64,000 nt of DNA, taken from the NCBI GenBank assembly GCA_016124935.1, contig WGMS01000018.1:62001-126000 (forward strand), written 5' to 3'. The DNA comes from a bacterium (lineage in GTDB: Bacteria > Cyanobacteriota > Vampirovibrionia > Obscuribacterales > Obscuribacteraceae). Each line of letters begins with the position of its first letter. The stretch's first letter is position 1. The translations under genes and the position numbers were made by a program. A model generated the notes under the pieces. It ran no database searches, was not told where the DNA came from, and saw only the letters and a list, made by a program, of their open reading frames with translations. This document shows positions 50,074 through 59,959 of the stretch, in pieces.

Positions 50074-50260
50074 TTTGTTCTCTTTTAGAGCTAGTCCTTA
50101 CTGCTAGTTGTTAAAAATAAAAGATTAAATGTGATCAAAATCGCCCTCATACTAACGGACCAGGTTTCAATCCACCATTGTTCAACTCTGAACATCTTAA
50201 GGCGATCCAGCTACCCGGACCACCGTAATAGCCACACTGCCGCAGGTGTTTTGCTCTTTA
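50074..50260. other. Short spacer between the Cas9 relic and the TPR gene
   Basis: An AT-rich spacer follows the tracrRNA terminator. A single GGTTTCAATCCAC (50163-50175) looks like the end of some CRISPR repeats, but it is not repeated. No gene is visible. Confidence 0.4.
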
Positions 50261-53200
50261 TCAGCGGCGTTTCTTGGCGCCACCGGTGGCAGGACCAAGT
50301 CCCTGGATGCGAGTCTTGCAGTCGGCTGCGTTTGGTCCCGAGGGTGCCAGTTGCAGATACTTCTGATAGTCCTTGCGGGCTGCCGCTTTGTTATTGAGGA
50401 ACTCGTATAAAGTGCCGCGATAATAGTAGGCGTCAGCCAGCTTCCCATCCATGTTTATCGCCCTGGTATATTCTGCGATGGCCTCGTTGTTATTGTTGTT
50501 TGCCTGGAAGGCGGTACCGAGGTTCATGCGGGTGTTGGCGTCATCACTGAGTCGCAGAGCCGCTTGATAGTCGGCGATGGCACCGGGCAGGTCATACTTG
50601 CCACCACCCATATCGGTGGTCTGCTTCTTGTAGGCTGACTCCAAAAGTGGTGCCGCCTTGGCCTGCTTGGCTCCGACCAGGGCCTCTTTGTAAGCAGCCG
50701 TGGCGGGGTCTAGACTCATCGCCTTTTCATAGTTAGTGATGGCGCTATCTATGTTGTTCTTAGCCTGATAAGCGGTACCCATGGCATAGTAGTAGGCAGG
50801 CTCATTGGCGTTGACCGCAATCGCTTTCTTATAAGAGGCAATCGCTTCGTCGTATTTAGACTCTTGCTGCAACTTCACAGCGTCATCGTACGCGGTCTGG
50901 GCTTCTGCGCTTTGCTGCATCTGGGCCTGGGTGACAATCTTTTGAACATCTTTTGGATTGGCTCTAAGAGCGTCTACCCTCGCTTGCGCCTGGGCTCTGT
51001 ATGATCCCTGGGGCGCTTCGGCGAGATACTTTTGATAGGTAGAGACAGCCGCGGCTGCGTTACCGTCGTTTTCATCGAGAGCGCCTACGAAATAGAGACA
51101 ATCTTTGGTGCCCTTGCTATAGCCCTGCATGTAAGAGGAACGCGCTTTCTGGAAGTTACCCAGGAACTGATAAGAGGCACCGAGGAAGGTATCAACATCA
51201 GAATTGCCGGGATCCACTTTGAGCGCTTGCTCGTATGCGTCGATGGCTCCCTGATAATCTTTGGAGGCGTATTTGGTATTACCGTCATTGATAAACGGAG
51301 CAGCTTTTGAGGCCACGGCGGCATCGAGAACTTTCTGATACTCGGCTATCTGCTGCTTATCCGTGCATAGGCTTATCGCTTTTTTAAAATAGACCACGGC
51401 GTTATCGATATCCTCTTTGGCTTGATAGAGATAGCCTATTGCATAAGGATAAGTTGGCTCGTTCGGCTGTGCCTGGGCGGCGATCTGGAACTGAGCGATG
51501 GCTTCGTCGTATTTCTTCTCTTTCTGGAACTCGACCCCCTTGTTATAGGCATCGGCGGCAGCCTCTGCACCTTTTCTATCGGCGGAGGTCTGGAGTTTTT
51601 CTATGTCATTGGGATTCTTCGAAAGCGCAGCGACTCTTGTCTGGGCAAGGCTGGCATAGGCGCCGGAGGGGTCAGCTTTCAGGTACTGCTGGTAGAGACC
51701 GAGAGCCTGCATGCCCTTGTTGTAGTTTTCATCAATGGCAGCCATTAAATAGAGGTTGCCGACACTGCCTTTCTTATCGAGGTCATAACCCTTTTGATAA
51801 GAGACCCGGGCTTGCTGGAAGTCATCGGTCTGTTGCTGAGCCGTACCTAAGTTGGTCCAGATCGAAGCGTTTTTAGGCAGCAACTTGGTGGCTTGTTGAT
51901 AGAGCTCGATGGCGCCTGCGACATCGCCAGCTTTCTGCTTGTTATAGGCTTCTTGCACAAGGGGACCGGCCTGCTCGTCGTTGGCGCTGACCAGTGCCTC
52001 TTTGTAGGTTTTGTTGTCGGCGTCCATGGCAAGCGCCTTGTTATAGTTCAAGCGCGCATTGTCATAATCTTTTTTAGCCTGGAAGCAAGTACCTAGACCA
52101 TAGATGTAGTCAGCAAGCGGTTTCTTGGAAATAGCATCGTTATATTTGGCAATAGCCTGGTCGTATTGCCCTTGCTTTTGCAGCGCGACAGCAGCATTGA
52201 ATGCGTCTTCTGCATCTTTTTCGTTGGCGATTTCAGTCTGCGATTTGATCTTAATGGTGGCGGTGATATCTTTGCTGAGAGCATCCACTCTCTCTTTAGT
52301 CGGTCCTATATACTGACCGGAAGGCGCTTTCTGCAGGTAGAGCTTGTATTTGGCCAAAGCATTGACACCGCTGCCGAAGTGCTCTTCTATCTTACCGATA
52401 AAATAAAGGTCATCGACCCTGCCTGCAGGATCTAATTTGTAAGCCTTGTCATAAGAGGCTTCGGCTGCCCGGTAATCTTCTAGAGAATACTGAGCGGAGG
52501 CGAGGTTATACCAGATTTCGTCATTCTTAGGTCTGATATCGAGAGCCTGTTTATAGAGATCGATAGCCTTGGCGTATTGCTTCGCTTCATGGGCTGCCAC
52601 GGCTTGTTTGATGATAGGCTCGGCCTTGCTGCCCATGGCGTCATCGAGGGCGACGGAATAGTTTTTGTTGTTGGGGTCGAGGCTTACGGCAAGCCGGTAT
52701 TCGGCTATCGCTTTTTCGATATCTTTCTTGGCTTCATAAGCCGCACCAAGGTTGAAGTGGGTGGCTGCGTCTTTTGGATCGACATTGATGAGCTGCAGAT
52801 ATTTTGCGATGGCATCGTCGAAGTTGCCGGCTTTGAAAGAGTCGTTGGCTGCTTTAGCCAGGTTCTCGACGTCTTGATCTTTCTTGGCTGCCGATGCGGT
52901 CTCTAGACCGAGCTTGGCTCTTTTGTCATTGGCGTCTATAGATAGAGCCTTTTGATAAGCGGCTATCGCCTTGGCGTAATCTTTGGTGAGCTGCTGATAG
53001 ACAGTACCGATGTTGACTATGACCTCGACACTGTTGGCTCGCATTTTAAGCGCTTCGCCATATTCCGCCAGAGCAGCCTGGGCATTGCCTGCTTTCTGAT
53101 ACTCGACACCCTGGTCGACATGTTTTTGATACTGGGCTTCGGCCATGGCCTTTGGCAAATCTCCCAGAAGTTTCTGGGCGGTGGGGTTCGCTTTACCCTG

Positions 53201-54052
53201 GGAGAATCGAATCGCCTGTTTATACTCTTCGGCGGCTTGATTGAAGTCACCCCGCAATTGCAGAGCCTGACCCAGACCTATGTGGTTTTCCGGAGCGATT
53301 GGGTTTTCGGCAAGAGCGGCTTCCCATCCGGCAACCAGGGCATCAAGCACCTCGGTGTCATTGGGATTGAGCTTGAGAGCCTGACCGTAGGCACCGATAG
53401 CTTCGGCGATTTTCTTGTCGGCTTGCAGAGTCTGCCCCAACTTTACCGCGCGCATGGCGGTGGCTTCGGCTCCCAGTGCGGATCTGTAAGCGTTCTCGGC
53501 GTCTTCGAGCTTGTTCTCGACGCGATAGACATCACCGAGGCGTTCCCAGATGGCACCATCGTTTTTGATTTCGAGGGCGGCTTTATATTCTACGATGGCA
53601 CCGGTGAAGTCGCCGGACTTGCGAGAAGAATCACCTAGATCGACCCGGTCTTCAAACTTGTTAGGATCCCGGTTCATGAACCGAATGATTCCAGAGACGT
53701 TTTGCTTGGTGGTAGCGTTGCTCGGATCTAACAACAGAGCGCGGTGAAACTGCTTGAGCGCCTGCATCGGGTTCTTCTGCAACTGCAGTCCATAGTTGTT
53801 ATAGGCAATCGCCAGGTTCTTTCTGGCAAGCTCGTAGGTCGAATCTACCTTGAGCGCTTCTTCAAACTGGCGAATCGCCTCCTGGAAATTCTGCTGATTG
53901 AGCGCCCGCACCCCGGCATTATTGAGCTCTATCACCCTGGAGCTGGTGGCATGAGCCGGCGCCACTACCTGTGGTGCTATGCCGAGAGCCGCAAGTGATA
54001 GGGCCAGAGCTATTTGTCTTTTACGAAACCTGGAATTGCCTGCTTTAGCCAA
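50261..54052 (-). CDS. Large secreted TPR-repeat protein
   Basis: A 1263-residue protein with an N-terminal signal-like segment (IALALSLAALGIAPQVVAPAHA) followed almost entirely by 34-residue TPR units, for example QQNFQEAIRQFEEALKVDST. At least four higher-order modules of about 240 residues recur. Each opens with AxAYxxAVxLQxxxKYDEAIA, passes YQAK-x-DIDNAVxxYxKA and SIWTNLGTAQQ, and closes with YLxxAPSGxYxxxAxxRVxALxxNPxD. The protein should form a long superhelix in the periplasm or on the surface and act as a protein-binding scaffold. The tail GGAKKRR is basic. The TTG start at 54052 has AGGAG only about 12 bases away, so the exact start is unsure. The target is unknown. Confidence 0.75.
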   Translation of the reverse strand: MAKAGNSRFRKRQIALALSLAALGIAPQVVAPAHATSSRVIELNNAGVRALNQQNFQEAIRQFEEALKVDSTYELARKNLAIAYNNYGLQLQKNPMQALKQFHRALLLDPSNATTKQNVSGIIRFMNRDPNKFEDRVDLGDSSRKSGDFTGAIVEYKAALEIKNDGAIWERLGDVYRVENKLEDAENAYRSALGAEATAMRAVKLGQTLQADKKIAEAIGAYGQALKLNPNDTEVLDALVAGWEAALAENPIAPENHIGLGQALQLRGDFNQAAEEYKQAIRFSQGKANPTAQKLLGDLPKAMAEAQYQKHVDQGVEYQKAGNAQAALAEYGEALKMRANSVEVIVNIGTVYQQLTKDYAKAIAAYQKALSIDANDKRAKLGLETASAAKKDQDVENLAKAANDSFKAGNFDDAIAKYLQLINVDPKDAATHFNLGAAYEAKKDIEKAIAEYRLAVSLDPNNKNYSVALDDAMGSKAEPIIKQAVAAHEAKQYAKAIDLYKQALDIRPKNDEIWYNLASAQYSLEDYRAAEASYDKAYKLDPAGRVDDLYFIGKIEEHFGSGVNALAKYKLYLQKAPSGQYIGPTKERVDALSKDITATIKIKSQTEIANEKDAEDAFNAAVALQKQGQYDQAIAKYNDAISKKPLADYIYGLGTCFQAKKDYDNARLNYNKALAMDADNKTYKEALVSANDEQAGPLVQEAYNKQKAGDVAGAIELYQQATKLLPKNASIWTNLGTAQQQTDDFQQARVSYQKGYDLDKKGSVGNLYLMAAIDENYNKGMQALGLYQQYLKADPSGAYASLAQTRVAALSKNPNDIEKLQTSADRKGAEAAADAYNKGVEFQKEKKYDEAIAQFQIAAQAQPNEPTYPYAIGYLYQAKEDIDNAVVYFKKAISLCTDKQQIAEYQKVLDAAVASKAAPFINDGNTKYASKDYQGAIDAYEQALKVDPGNSDVDTFLGASYQFLGNFQKARSSYMQGYSKGTKDCLYFVGALDENDGNAAAAVSTYQKYLAEAPQGSYRAQAQARVDALRANPKDVQKIVTQAQMQQSAEAQTAYDDAVKLQQESKYDEAIASYKKAIAVNANEPAYYYAMGTAYQAKNNIDSAITNYEKAMSLDPATAAYKEALVGAKQAKAAPLLESAYKKQTTDMGGGKYDLPGAIADYQAALRLSDDANTRMNLGTAFQANNNNNEAIAEYTRAINMDGKLADAYYYRGTLYEFLNNKAAARKDYQKYLQLAPSGPNAADCKTRIQGLGPATGGAKKRR

Positions 54053-54231
54053 CGGTACTGAATACTCCTGTGGAACTTGTCAAAGGTTTTGAAACACTAG
54101 TAAAAAGAATTGGCTCTATTCTATAGAAAACTCCTCATATTATCTCTAAGTTCTGGTAATCAGGATATAGACTTTCCCCTGGAATTCAGAACCAGACAAT
54201 AACGGCAAGGACGTCAAGGGAAACAAAATGT

Positions 54232-54266
54232 TTCGAGCCCGCCTCCTTGTGGGAGACGGGCTCGAA
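54232..54266 (-). terminator. Terminator of the hpf gene
   Basis: TTCGAGCCCG and CGGGCTCGAA form a perfect 10-bp stem around a 15-base loop, which itself has a small CTCC/GGAG pairing. On the minus strand it follows the hpf stop by 34 bases and is followed by a T-containing tail (ACATTTTGTTT). Confidence 0.75.
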
Positions 54267-54299
54267 GATATTTGTTGCCAAGCGAAAAGAGCTGTCGGT

Positions 54300-54890
54300 T
54301 TAATATTCCGGTTCGATCAATCCATAGTTGCCGTCGCGACGATGGTAGACGGTACTGACATGGTTGGTCTCGGCATTGACGAACATGAAGAAGTCATGAC
54401 CAAGAAGATCCATGTGTTTGCATGCTTCCTCCGGGCTCATCGGCTTCAAGGCGAACTTCTTGGAACGAACGATGGACGGAGTTTCGGTCTCCTCCAGCAT
54501 GACGGCTTCTTCGACCGCATCATCATCATCCATCTCAGCGCCCACATCGACTCTCTCTTTGGGCTTGTGCTTCTTGTCCTTGTTGTGGGTCTTGTGGAAG
54601 TAGCGGGTCTTATATTTGCGAAGCTGGCGTTCTATCTTGTCTGCCACCAGATCGATGGAGGCATACATATTTTCGGTGGACTCTTCACCGCGAATCACCT
54701 GACCGTTCACCGAAATCGTCACTTCGGCCGTCTGGCTTCTAGCGATGGAAGGGTTCTTGGCTACACTGAGAAGCGCTTTGCAATCGAGGTCAGAATCAAA
54801 GTGTTTCTGCGCTCGCTGCAGCTTATCGACCAGATAATCTTTCAAAGCCGGCGTCAAGTCTATGTTCCGTCCAGTAACCGTCACATGCAT
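54300..54890 (-). CDS. hpf: Ribosome hibernation promoting factor, long form
   Basis: It binds the decoding centre of the 30S subunit and joins 70S ribosomes into inactive 100S dimers in stress or stationary phase. The 196 residues hold the N-terminal RaiA/HPF beta-alpha domain (MHVTVTGRNIDLTPALKDYLVDKL, VNGQVIRGEESTENMYASIDLVADKI), an acidic linker (EMDDDDAVEEAVMLEE), and the C-terminal dimerisation domain of long HPF (IVRSKKFALKPMSPEEACKHMDLLGHDFFMFVN, NVVYRR-like STVYHRRDGNYGLIEP). ATG 54890 has GGAGG seven bases upstream. A strong terminator follows, so the gene is monocistronic. Confidence 0.94.
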   Translation of the reverse strand: MHVTVTGRNIDLTPALKDYLVDKLQRAQKHFDSDLDCKALLSVAKNPSIARSQTAEVTISVNGQVIRGEESTENMYASIDLVADKIERQLRKYKTRYFHKTHNKDKKHKPKERVDVGAEMDDDDAVEEAVMLEETETPSIVRSKKFALKPMSPEEACKHMDLLGHDFFMFVNAETNHVSTVYHRRDGNYGLIEPEY

Positions 54891-55109
54891 CAGCAATCCT
54901 CCAGAGAAGCCGCCAGGAATTTAATTATGGCGTGGTTTCCATTTATATGAGCAATGAGGGTGAAATCGGATGGACGCCATCCCAGATCACCTCAAAAAGC
55001 AAGACATCTCAAATATCTCACCCTTATATGATAAACCCTCGATCTATTATTGACGATACCTCAATGAAAAAATCAGGGTTTGGCCTTGCAAAAGCCATGA
55101 TAGAGAAGC

Positions 55110-56438
55110 TTATCTCAAGGCTGAATCCGCCGAAAGAATGATTCTGGCGGCTTCCAGATAATTGAGCCGGTCATGGCTTCCGGCGTTGTTATGACTGACA
55201 ACGGCGGCTCGAGCCGAGGGAACGAACCACTTGTCGGCGCGGGTGCGGGCTTTCCTGGCGAGGGGGCCGGGATTGTGCGGATCGATAGCAGTGCCCATCT
55301 TTCTGGCGCGGGCTTTGAGATCCACGGCCCGGGCAATGACATCCAACGCTTCCTTCTGGCCAATCACTTCATGACCAGAAACAGAAGAATATGCAGGATC
55401 AAGACCGAAGTTGCGCACGAAGTCGGCAAGCGCATTGCTATCCTGGATCTCGGTGCCTGTAAGCTTGCGAGAGATGATCGAATAAAACTCGCTGCGGCTG
55501 ACGGAAGAGGAGGGATCCTTGACAGCGACGAACTCTCCTTGCTTTCTGAGCTCTTTGAAGGCAGCCAGGCTGAATCTGGCATTAACCGGGAAATAGTCGG
55601 TATAGCGAGCCAGGCAGTCATACTGCTCGTCGGTCACCTGATGGAAAGGATAGAGGCTGGCGCTGGTAACACCGTTGTCTCTGCAAGCCCGCATGAAATC
55701 GTGAATCTCTCTGCTGTGGGTCTTCATACCGTCGCCGATTACGTGGATCTCCGCATCGGGTCTACCGATTAATTCGCGGACTTTTTTGACTGTGTCGCGG
55801 GTGTAGTCATAGGCTTTATAGTCGGCGTATTTACTGTTCCAGTAATTCATCGGGGCAATAACATCATAATATTGATCGAGCATCTTCCAGGGAGTTCTGG
55901 CGACTTGAGGAGCTTTATTGAGAGGGCTGAAAACCACTGCTACCAGGGGGTAGTCCTTACCGAGCTTATCGCGCAGATAACGGCTGTATTTCTCGACCTT
56001 CCAGGCGCTGAGGTCCTTTTCCATGTTGGCGGCAATACTGTCGAACTTATCTCCTCTTGGAGTTCTGAACTGAGCCGCATCCACCATCTTCTGGGCGTCG
56101 GCTTCCGGGTTGTCCAGCATGGAGAAAGACCAGGCGATGACACGAATCTTGTAGCGATGGCAGGTTTCAATCAGTTTGCCAAGTCTGTCGGGATTGCGAA
56201 TTGCTTCGGTGTTACTGCGCGATGTCTGCACAAAAACGTTGCGCACACCATGACGGTTCAAGTTGAGACAGTACTCTTCGGTCTCGTTCACCGGCGGGTG
56301 ACTCCAGATATTCATCCAGATGCCAGGACCATCGGCTATGCCGGGCGGCTCGGAAAGAGAGCCAGCCTGAGCGCTGGAGTTGAAAGAAACAAAGAATGCC
56401 ATGAGAGCGGCAGATATAAAAACGCGGCGGATGTCCAT
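55110..56438 (-). CDS. Secreted putative glycoside hydrolase (TIM-barrel) with C-terminal repeat domain
   Basis: A 442-residue protein with a signal peptide (VFISAALMAFFVSFNSSAQA). Residues about 35-290 look like a TIM barrel of the GHL/DUF4015-type putative glycoside hydrolases: GIWMNIWSHPP, GVRNVFVQTSRS, YKIRVIAWSFSMLD, YPLVAVVFSPLNKAP, YYDVIAPMNYWN and EIHVIGDG mark successive beta strands with acidic residues at their ends. The C-terminal part (RSEFYSIISRKLTG, then LADFVRNFGLDP and KEALDVIARAVDL) resembles SLH-like or EF-hand-like helical pairs that could bind the cell wall. The substrate is not known. Upstream ribosome-binding signal is weak. Confidence 0.6.
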   Translation of the reverse strand: MDIRRVFISAALMAFFVSFNSSAQAGSLSEPPGIADGPGIWMNIWSHPPVNETEEYCLNLNRHGVRNVFVQTSRSNTEAIRNPDRLGKLIETCHRYKIRVIAWSFSMLDNPEADAQKMVDAAQFRTPRGDKFDSIAANMEKDLSAWKVEKYSRYLRDKLGKDYPLVAVVFSPLNKAPQVARTPWKMLDQYYDVIAPMNYWNSKYADYKAYDYTRDTVKKVRELIGRPDAEIHVIGDGMKTHSREIHDFMRACRDNGVTSASLYPFHQVTDEQYDCLARYTDYFPVNARFSLAAFKELRKQGEFVAVKDPSSSVSRSEFYSIISRKLTGTEIQDSNALADFVRNFGLDPAYSSVSGHEVIGQKEALDVIARAVDLKARARKMGTAIDPHNPGPLARKARTRADKWFVPSARAAVVSHNNAGSHDRLNYLEAARIILSADSALR

Positions 56439-56729
56439 TTAATGAAGCTGCTTTCTAGCTACTAAAAACGATTCGATAATTCCATTATACAAAGAATACA
56501 GAAATTTCAAGTACTTTTTACAAAGGGGCGAAAGCCTTATTTGATGCGGTTTTAAGCCAGCAGAGCAATCTGCCCTTCCTGCCACCTTGAAAAATACCAC
56601 TGTCATATGTGGTGCCCAATGTGCATATCAGACACGGGGCAAAATCGGAGGTATTTCCATAGCCTGGTGATATGCTAGTAGGGTCTCTGACTGCCCCCTT
56701 GCGAAGAATCAATTAATGAACCCAGGAAG

Positions 56730-57305
56730 ATGAAAGACGAGGAAATACAAAAGAAGCTGGTCGAGCTCGAAACCGCTATCCTCAAGGAAGTGGAGCCGGA
56801 AAAAAGCTCCCAGCTTTCCAGAACCGAGACCGGCAGCAGCATCGCCAGAAGATCCGGCGAGCAACTGGCAGGGCTTTCGAACAAGCGCTCGATAGAGGCG
56901 GGCGGTAAGTCCGACCTCCACTATTTCGGAGGGATATTCCTATTATTGGTGGGTGTGGTCATTCTATTTCAGCATGTTACAGTCACCACCGGCGCCATGA
57001 CTATATGGGGCATAAACGCAGGTAATTCCATCGGGGCCCTACTGGTTCTTTTAACCGTAGGGGTGGGCTGGATTGTCTATAACTCAAAAAGCATATGGGG
57101 TTGGATGCTTGCTGCTGCAAGCCTTTTCACGATAATCTTCTCGGTGGTCAGCGGTTTGAGAATATACTTCTCGCCGATAAGCATGTTGAATATGCTCTTT
57201 ATGCTCCTGCCTTTCGCCTTCGGAGCCGCGTTCTTGCTCAAGGGCATGGGTGGTCCCCGGGGCGTGGAAGAGGCGATCAAAACCAAAATCGAATCCGACG
57301 ACTAA
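56730..57305 (+). CDS. Four-helix integral membrane protein, unknown function
   Basis: A 191-residue protein. A polar, acidic N-terminus (1-65, MKDEEIQKKLVELETAILKE) is probably helical and cytoplasmic. Four TM helices follow (about 66-88, 96-115, 121-143, 148-172), for example FGGIFLLLVGVVILFQHV and MLFMLLPFAFGAAFLL. No catalytic or transport motif is visible. AGGAAG sits right before the ATG. The gene stands alone between the minus-strand hydrolase and amidase genes, in a spacer of nearly 300 bases upstream. The family is not recognised. Confidence 0.6.
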   Translation: MKDEEIQKKLVELETAILKEVEPEKSSQLSRTETGSSIARRSGEQLAGLSNKRSIEAGGKSDLHYFGGIFLLLVGVVILFQHVTVTTGAMTIWGINAGNSIGALLVLLTVGVGWIVYNSKSIWGWMLAAASLFTIIFSVVSGLRIYFSPISMLNMLFMLLPFAFGAAFLLKGMGGPRGVEEAIKTKIESDD

Positions 57306-57342
57306 AAGTTTCCAGGCTTTATCAGAGTCAGATAGACAATTA

Positions 57343-58605
57343 CTATTTGACCGGTGCTACCTTATTCAGCTTCTCGGCGTCCTCGGGCTCGAGCAAAATA
57401 GGTCCACGAAGCTGCAGCAAAGTGGATGGCGGCTTTGGCTCTTCGGGATCAAGCAAGAGCTGGGTCGGAGGCTTGGCCTGTTCCGGCGCTTTTTCTTGCA
57501 CGGTCTTCTTGGGCACGACCCGGTCTAGATCGAGGAGATTTACGTCGCCATTCTCTTTCGGAGGCACCACTTGTTTCTCGGCTTCACCACCGGCGATATT
57601 GCCTTCTACCCGCCTCTCACCAGGCAACGGCTGCGGGGTTGTCTTCCACTCCCTGGTACCTCTTCTGATATCGTCCATCTTCATGGCAATAGCTTCGGTG
57701 CGCAGCTTGTTTTTCTTGAGAATGAAACCGGTCCAGTCAAAACGCACCGGATCGGTATGATCTCCTTGTTGAACATAGCGATGAGTGGTGACATTCTCGT
57801 CAGGAATGCCGTATCGCTCTTGCAAATAATTAACCAGGCGCACTGCAGACACAACCAGAGCCGGCGGATAGTCTTGCGAACCGGAGTGAACCATCTCGAT
57901 ACCGATACAGTTATCGTTGTTGACACCGGCGATGGTTTTGAAGATGTTGATGTGAACAGTACCAAGGTCAGGATCTACTGCCTGGTAAATGGTGCCATCC
58001 CTATCTACCACAAATTGAGCGCCGGGATGCCTGCGCCCTCTCGAGCTCCAGCTATTTATCACCCTTGGCGCATCCATATTCGGATTGCCTGTTTCAGTGG
58101 AGTGCATGATTATGTACTTTATCGGCTCACGCCGGAAAAATATACCGCCTTTGAGCGGATGATACTTGAACACTCCTGCCCGCACCATGGTGGCCGCCGG
58201 ACGATGACCGGCCTGACCCCGAACGAATTCTCGCATCACATCAGCTGACATTGAATCAGGTAGAGGACTGCGATCGAATTCCGGCGCGTTCATCATGAAG
58301 AAATCATAGGGATAAGCATACTTAGGAGCCCTGGCCGCCTTGTGATGATGGTGGTGCTTCGATTTAGACGACCGATGCCTGGATGATTTATGCCCGCTTC
58401 TGCTGCTGGACTTGTGACGTTTGCCGGATGCTTTCTTGGAAGACGAATGCTTCTTCTTGCTGGAAGACTTTCTAGAGGACCTGGCGTCTGCAGGCTGATC
58501 TGCAATCACGAAAGTAGACACCATAAATAATACCAGAGCCAGAATCGCTCCGACTATTTTTGATGACAAGAAAGAAATTTTCCAAGTAAAAATACCGCGC
58601 AACAA
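57343..58605 (-). CDS. N-acetylmuramoyl-L-alanine amidase (Amidase_2 type) with basic low-complexity region
   Basis: It cleaves the amide bond between MurNAc and L-Ala in peptidoglycan, using Zn. The 420-residue protein starts with a signal or anchor helix (VGAILALVLFMVSTFVIA), followed by a very basic Ser/Lys/Arg/His-rich stretch of about 60 residues (KKKHSSSKKASGKRHKSSS) ending in a HHHHH run, which may bind the wall or nucleic acid. The amidase domain (about 135-285) has IIMHSTETGNP (Zn-binding His), FVVDRDGTIYQAVDPD, GIEMVHSG, and THRYVQQGDHTDPVRFDW (second His and Asp). A Pro-rich tail follows. I use TTG 58605, five bases after GGAG; TTG 58602 is an equal choice. Confidence 0.78.
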   Translation of the reverse strand: MLRGIFTWKISFLSSKIVGAILALVLFMVSTFVIADQPADARSSRKSSSKKKHSSSKKASGKRHKSSSRSGHKSSRHRSSKSKHHHHHKAARAPKYAYPYDFFMMNAPEFDRSPLPDSMSADVMREFVRGQAGHRPAATMVRAGVFKYHPLKGGIFFRREPIKYIIMHSTETGNPNMDAPRVINSWSSRGRRHPGAQFVVDRDGTIYQAVDPDLGTVHINIFKTIAGVNNDNCIGIEMVHSGSQDYPPALVVSAVRLVNYLQERYGIPDENVTTHRYVQQGDHTDPVRFDWTGFILKKNKLRTEAIAMKMDDIRRGTREWKTTPQPLPGERRVEGNIAGGEAEKQVVPPKENGDVNLLDLDRVVPKKTVQEKAPEQAKPPTQLLLDPEEPKPPSTLLQLRGPILLEPEDAEKLNKVAPVK

Positions 58606-58659
58606 AAGCTCTCCTGGCAAGAAAAGGAAGTTCTCGAGCTGTATTCTACAGCCTTCCGT

Positions 58660-59868
58660 CTAATCTATCCAGCCACCGCCAAGGATATACGTATCGGTCA
58701 AATCGTATATACCGAGCACCTGACCGGGAGTTATCGCCGGTTGAGGCTCACTGAACTCCACTCGCACCCTGCCATCGGCAAGTGGCTCCACCAGGGCTTT
58801 TTCCGCCTTGCTGTTATAGCGAATCTTGGCAAGCGCCTCAAAAGGTTCAGTCGGGATCTCATCAAGGATCCAATTTACAGCGGAAGCTGTCAGCTCTCTT
58901 CGAAGCAAGGCGTCTTTATCTCCGACATAGACCACCCGCTTTTCGGGATCCAGCGATGTGACATAGAGAGGATGTTCGAAGGCGACGCCTATACCGCGCC
59001 TTTGACCGATGGTGTAATTATGGGTGCCTTTATGATAACCGAGCACCGCACCGGTGACCGTATGAATAATCGGTCCGGGTTTTTCTTCTAGGAAATCGGC
59101 CAGATACTCCTGGGCGGTGGTGCCGAAAGGAATAAAACAAAGATCCTGACTGTCCGGCTTGTCGGCTATGACCAGCCCTCTACTGTGGGCGATTTTGCGA
59201 ATCTCATCCTTGTTGAAGTCGCCCAGGGGCAAAAGGGTCGAGTCCAGCTGCTCCCGGGTCAGACCCCAGAGCACATAGGACTGATCTTTTCTTGGGTCTT
59301 CGGCCCTGGCAAGACGCTTACCCGATTCGGTCTCCACCACCCGGGCATAATGCCCCGTGGCGATGTAACGGGCCCCGAGGTGCTTGAGACCGTAGTTCAT
59401 GAGCGCCCCCCATTTTATGAGAGTGTTGCAGAGACTACAGGGCAGAGGCGTTCTCGCCCTTTCGTAGGACTCATGAAACTGATTGATGATCTCGTTTTTA
59501 AAAAGCTCTCTCAAGTCGACGGCATGGTGCTCGATATCGAGCTGCTCGCAAACTCTGGCGGCATCTACCATGCCTGTATCACAGCAGCGACTTCCGGATT
59601 TGATCAACCATCCGGTCACCCCAACCACATCATAACCGGCCTCCAACATGAGCGCGGCGGTGGCACTACTATCGACACCACCACTCATGAGCACGGCCAC
59701 TCTGGTCTTGTTGCTGGGTACAGGGCGCACATCCCTGGCCGATGCCACCTGACAGACCGACTCCACCAGCTCGGCTGCCGGCAGTTCATTGACATGCTCG
59801 TCTATACCGGGCAGCTCTCGCTTCTTGCCGGATTTACTCCTGTCGATACTGGTACTTGAACTGGTCAT
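58660..59868 (-). CDS. mnmA: tRNA-specific 2-thiouridylase
   Basis: It thiolates C2 of U34 in tRNA(Lys/Glu/Gln), using ATP and sulphur relayed from IscS. The ATP-pyrophosphatase P-loop is VLMSGGVDSSATA (about 57-69). The two catalytic cysteines lie in PCSLCN (about 143-148) and DLCFIPFG (about 238). The tRNA-binding motif GHYARV and the C-terminal beta barrel (GQVLGIYDLTDTYILGGGWI) complete the family. At 402 residues it is about 45 longer than usual because of a polar N-terminal extension (MTSSSTSIDRSKSGKKRELPG) that may not be translated; the start is therefore less sure than the identity. Confidence 0.94.
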   Translation of the reverse strand: MTSSSTSIDRSKSGKKRELPGIDEHVNELPAAELVESVCQVASARDVRPVPSNKTRVAVLMSGGVDSSATAALMLEAGYDVVGVTGWLIKSGSRCCDTGMVDAARVCEQLDIEHHAVDLRELFKNEIINQFHESYERARTPLPCSLCNTLIKWGALMNYGLKHLGARYIATGHYARVVETESGKRLARAEDPRKDQSYVLWGLTREQLDSTLLPLGDFNKDEIRKIAHSRGLVIADKPDSQDLCFIPFGTTAQEYLADFLEEKPGPIIHTVTGAVLGYHKGTHNYTIGQRRGIGVAFEHPLYVTSLDPEKRVVYVGDKDALLRRELTASAVNWILDEIPTEPFEALAKIRYNSKAEKALVEPLADGRVRVEFSEPQPAITPGQVLGIYDLTDTYILGGGWID

Positions 59869-59959
59869 AATCTAGATTCCGCTATGGACGGACCCCAGAT
59901 TTTACTATAAATACGAGCTCCATTGACAACATGCGGGCTACCGCGGGCAAATCTTTACT

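Noticed and set aside
50163..50175. GGTTTCAATCCAC as a CRISPR repeat end
   Set aside because: It occurs once only, with no repeated neighbours at array spacing, and does not match the repeat predicted from the tracrRNA anti-repeat.
54228..54950. 240-residue plus-strand frame over hpf
   Set aside because: It includes the hpf terminator hairpin and is antisense to conserved HPF domains.
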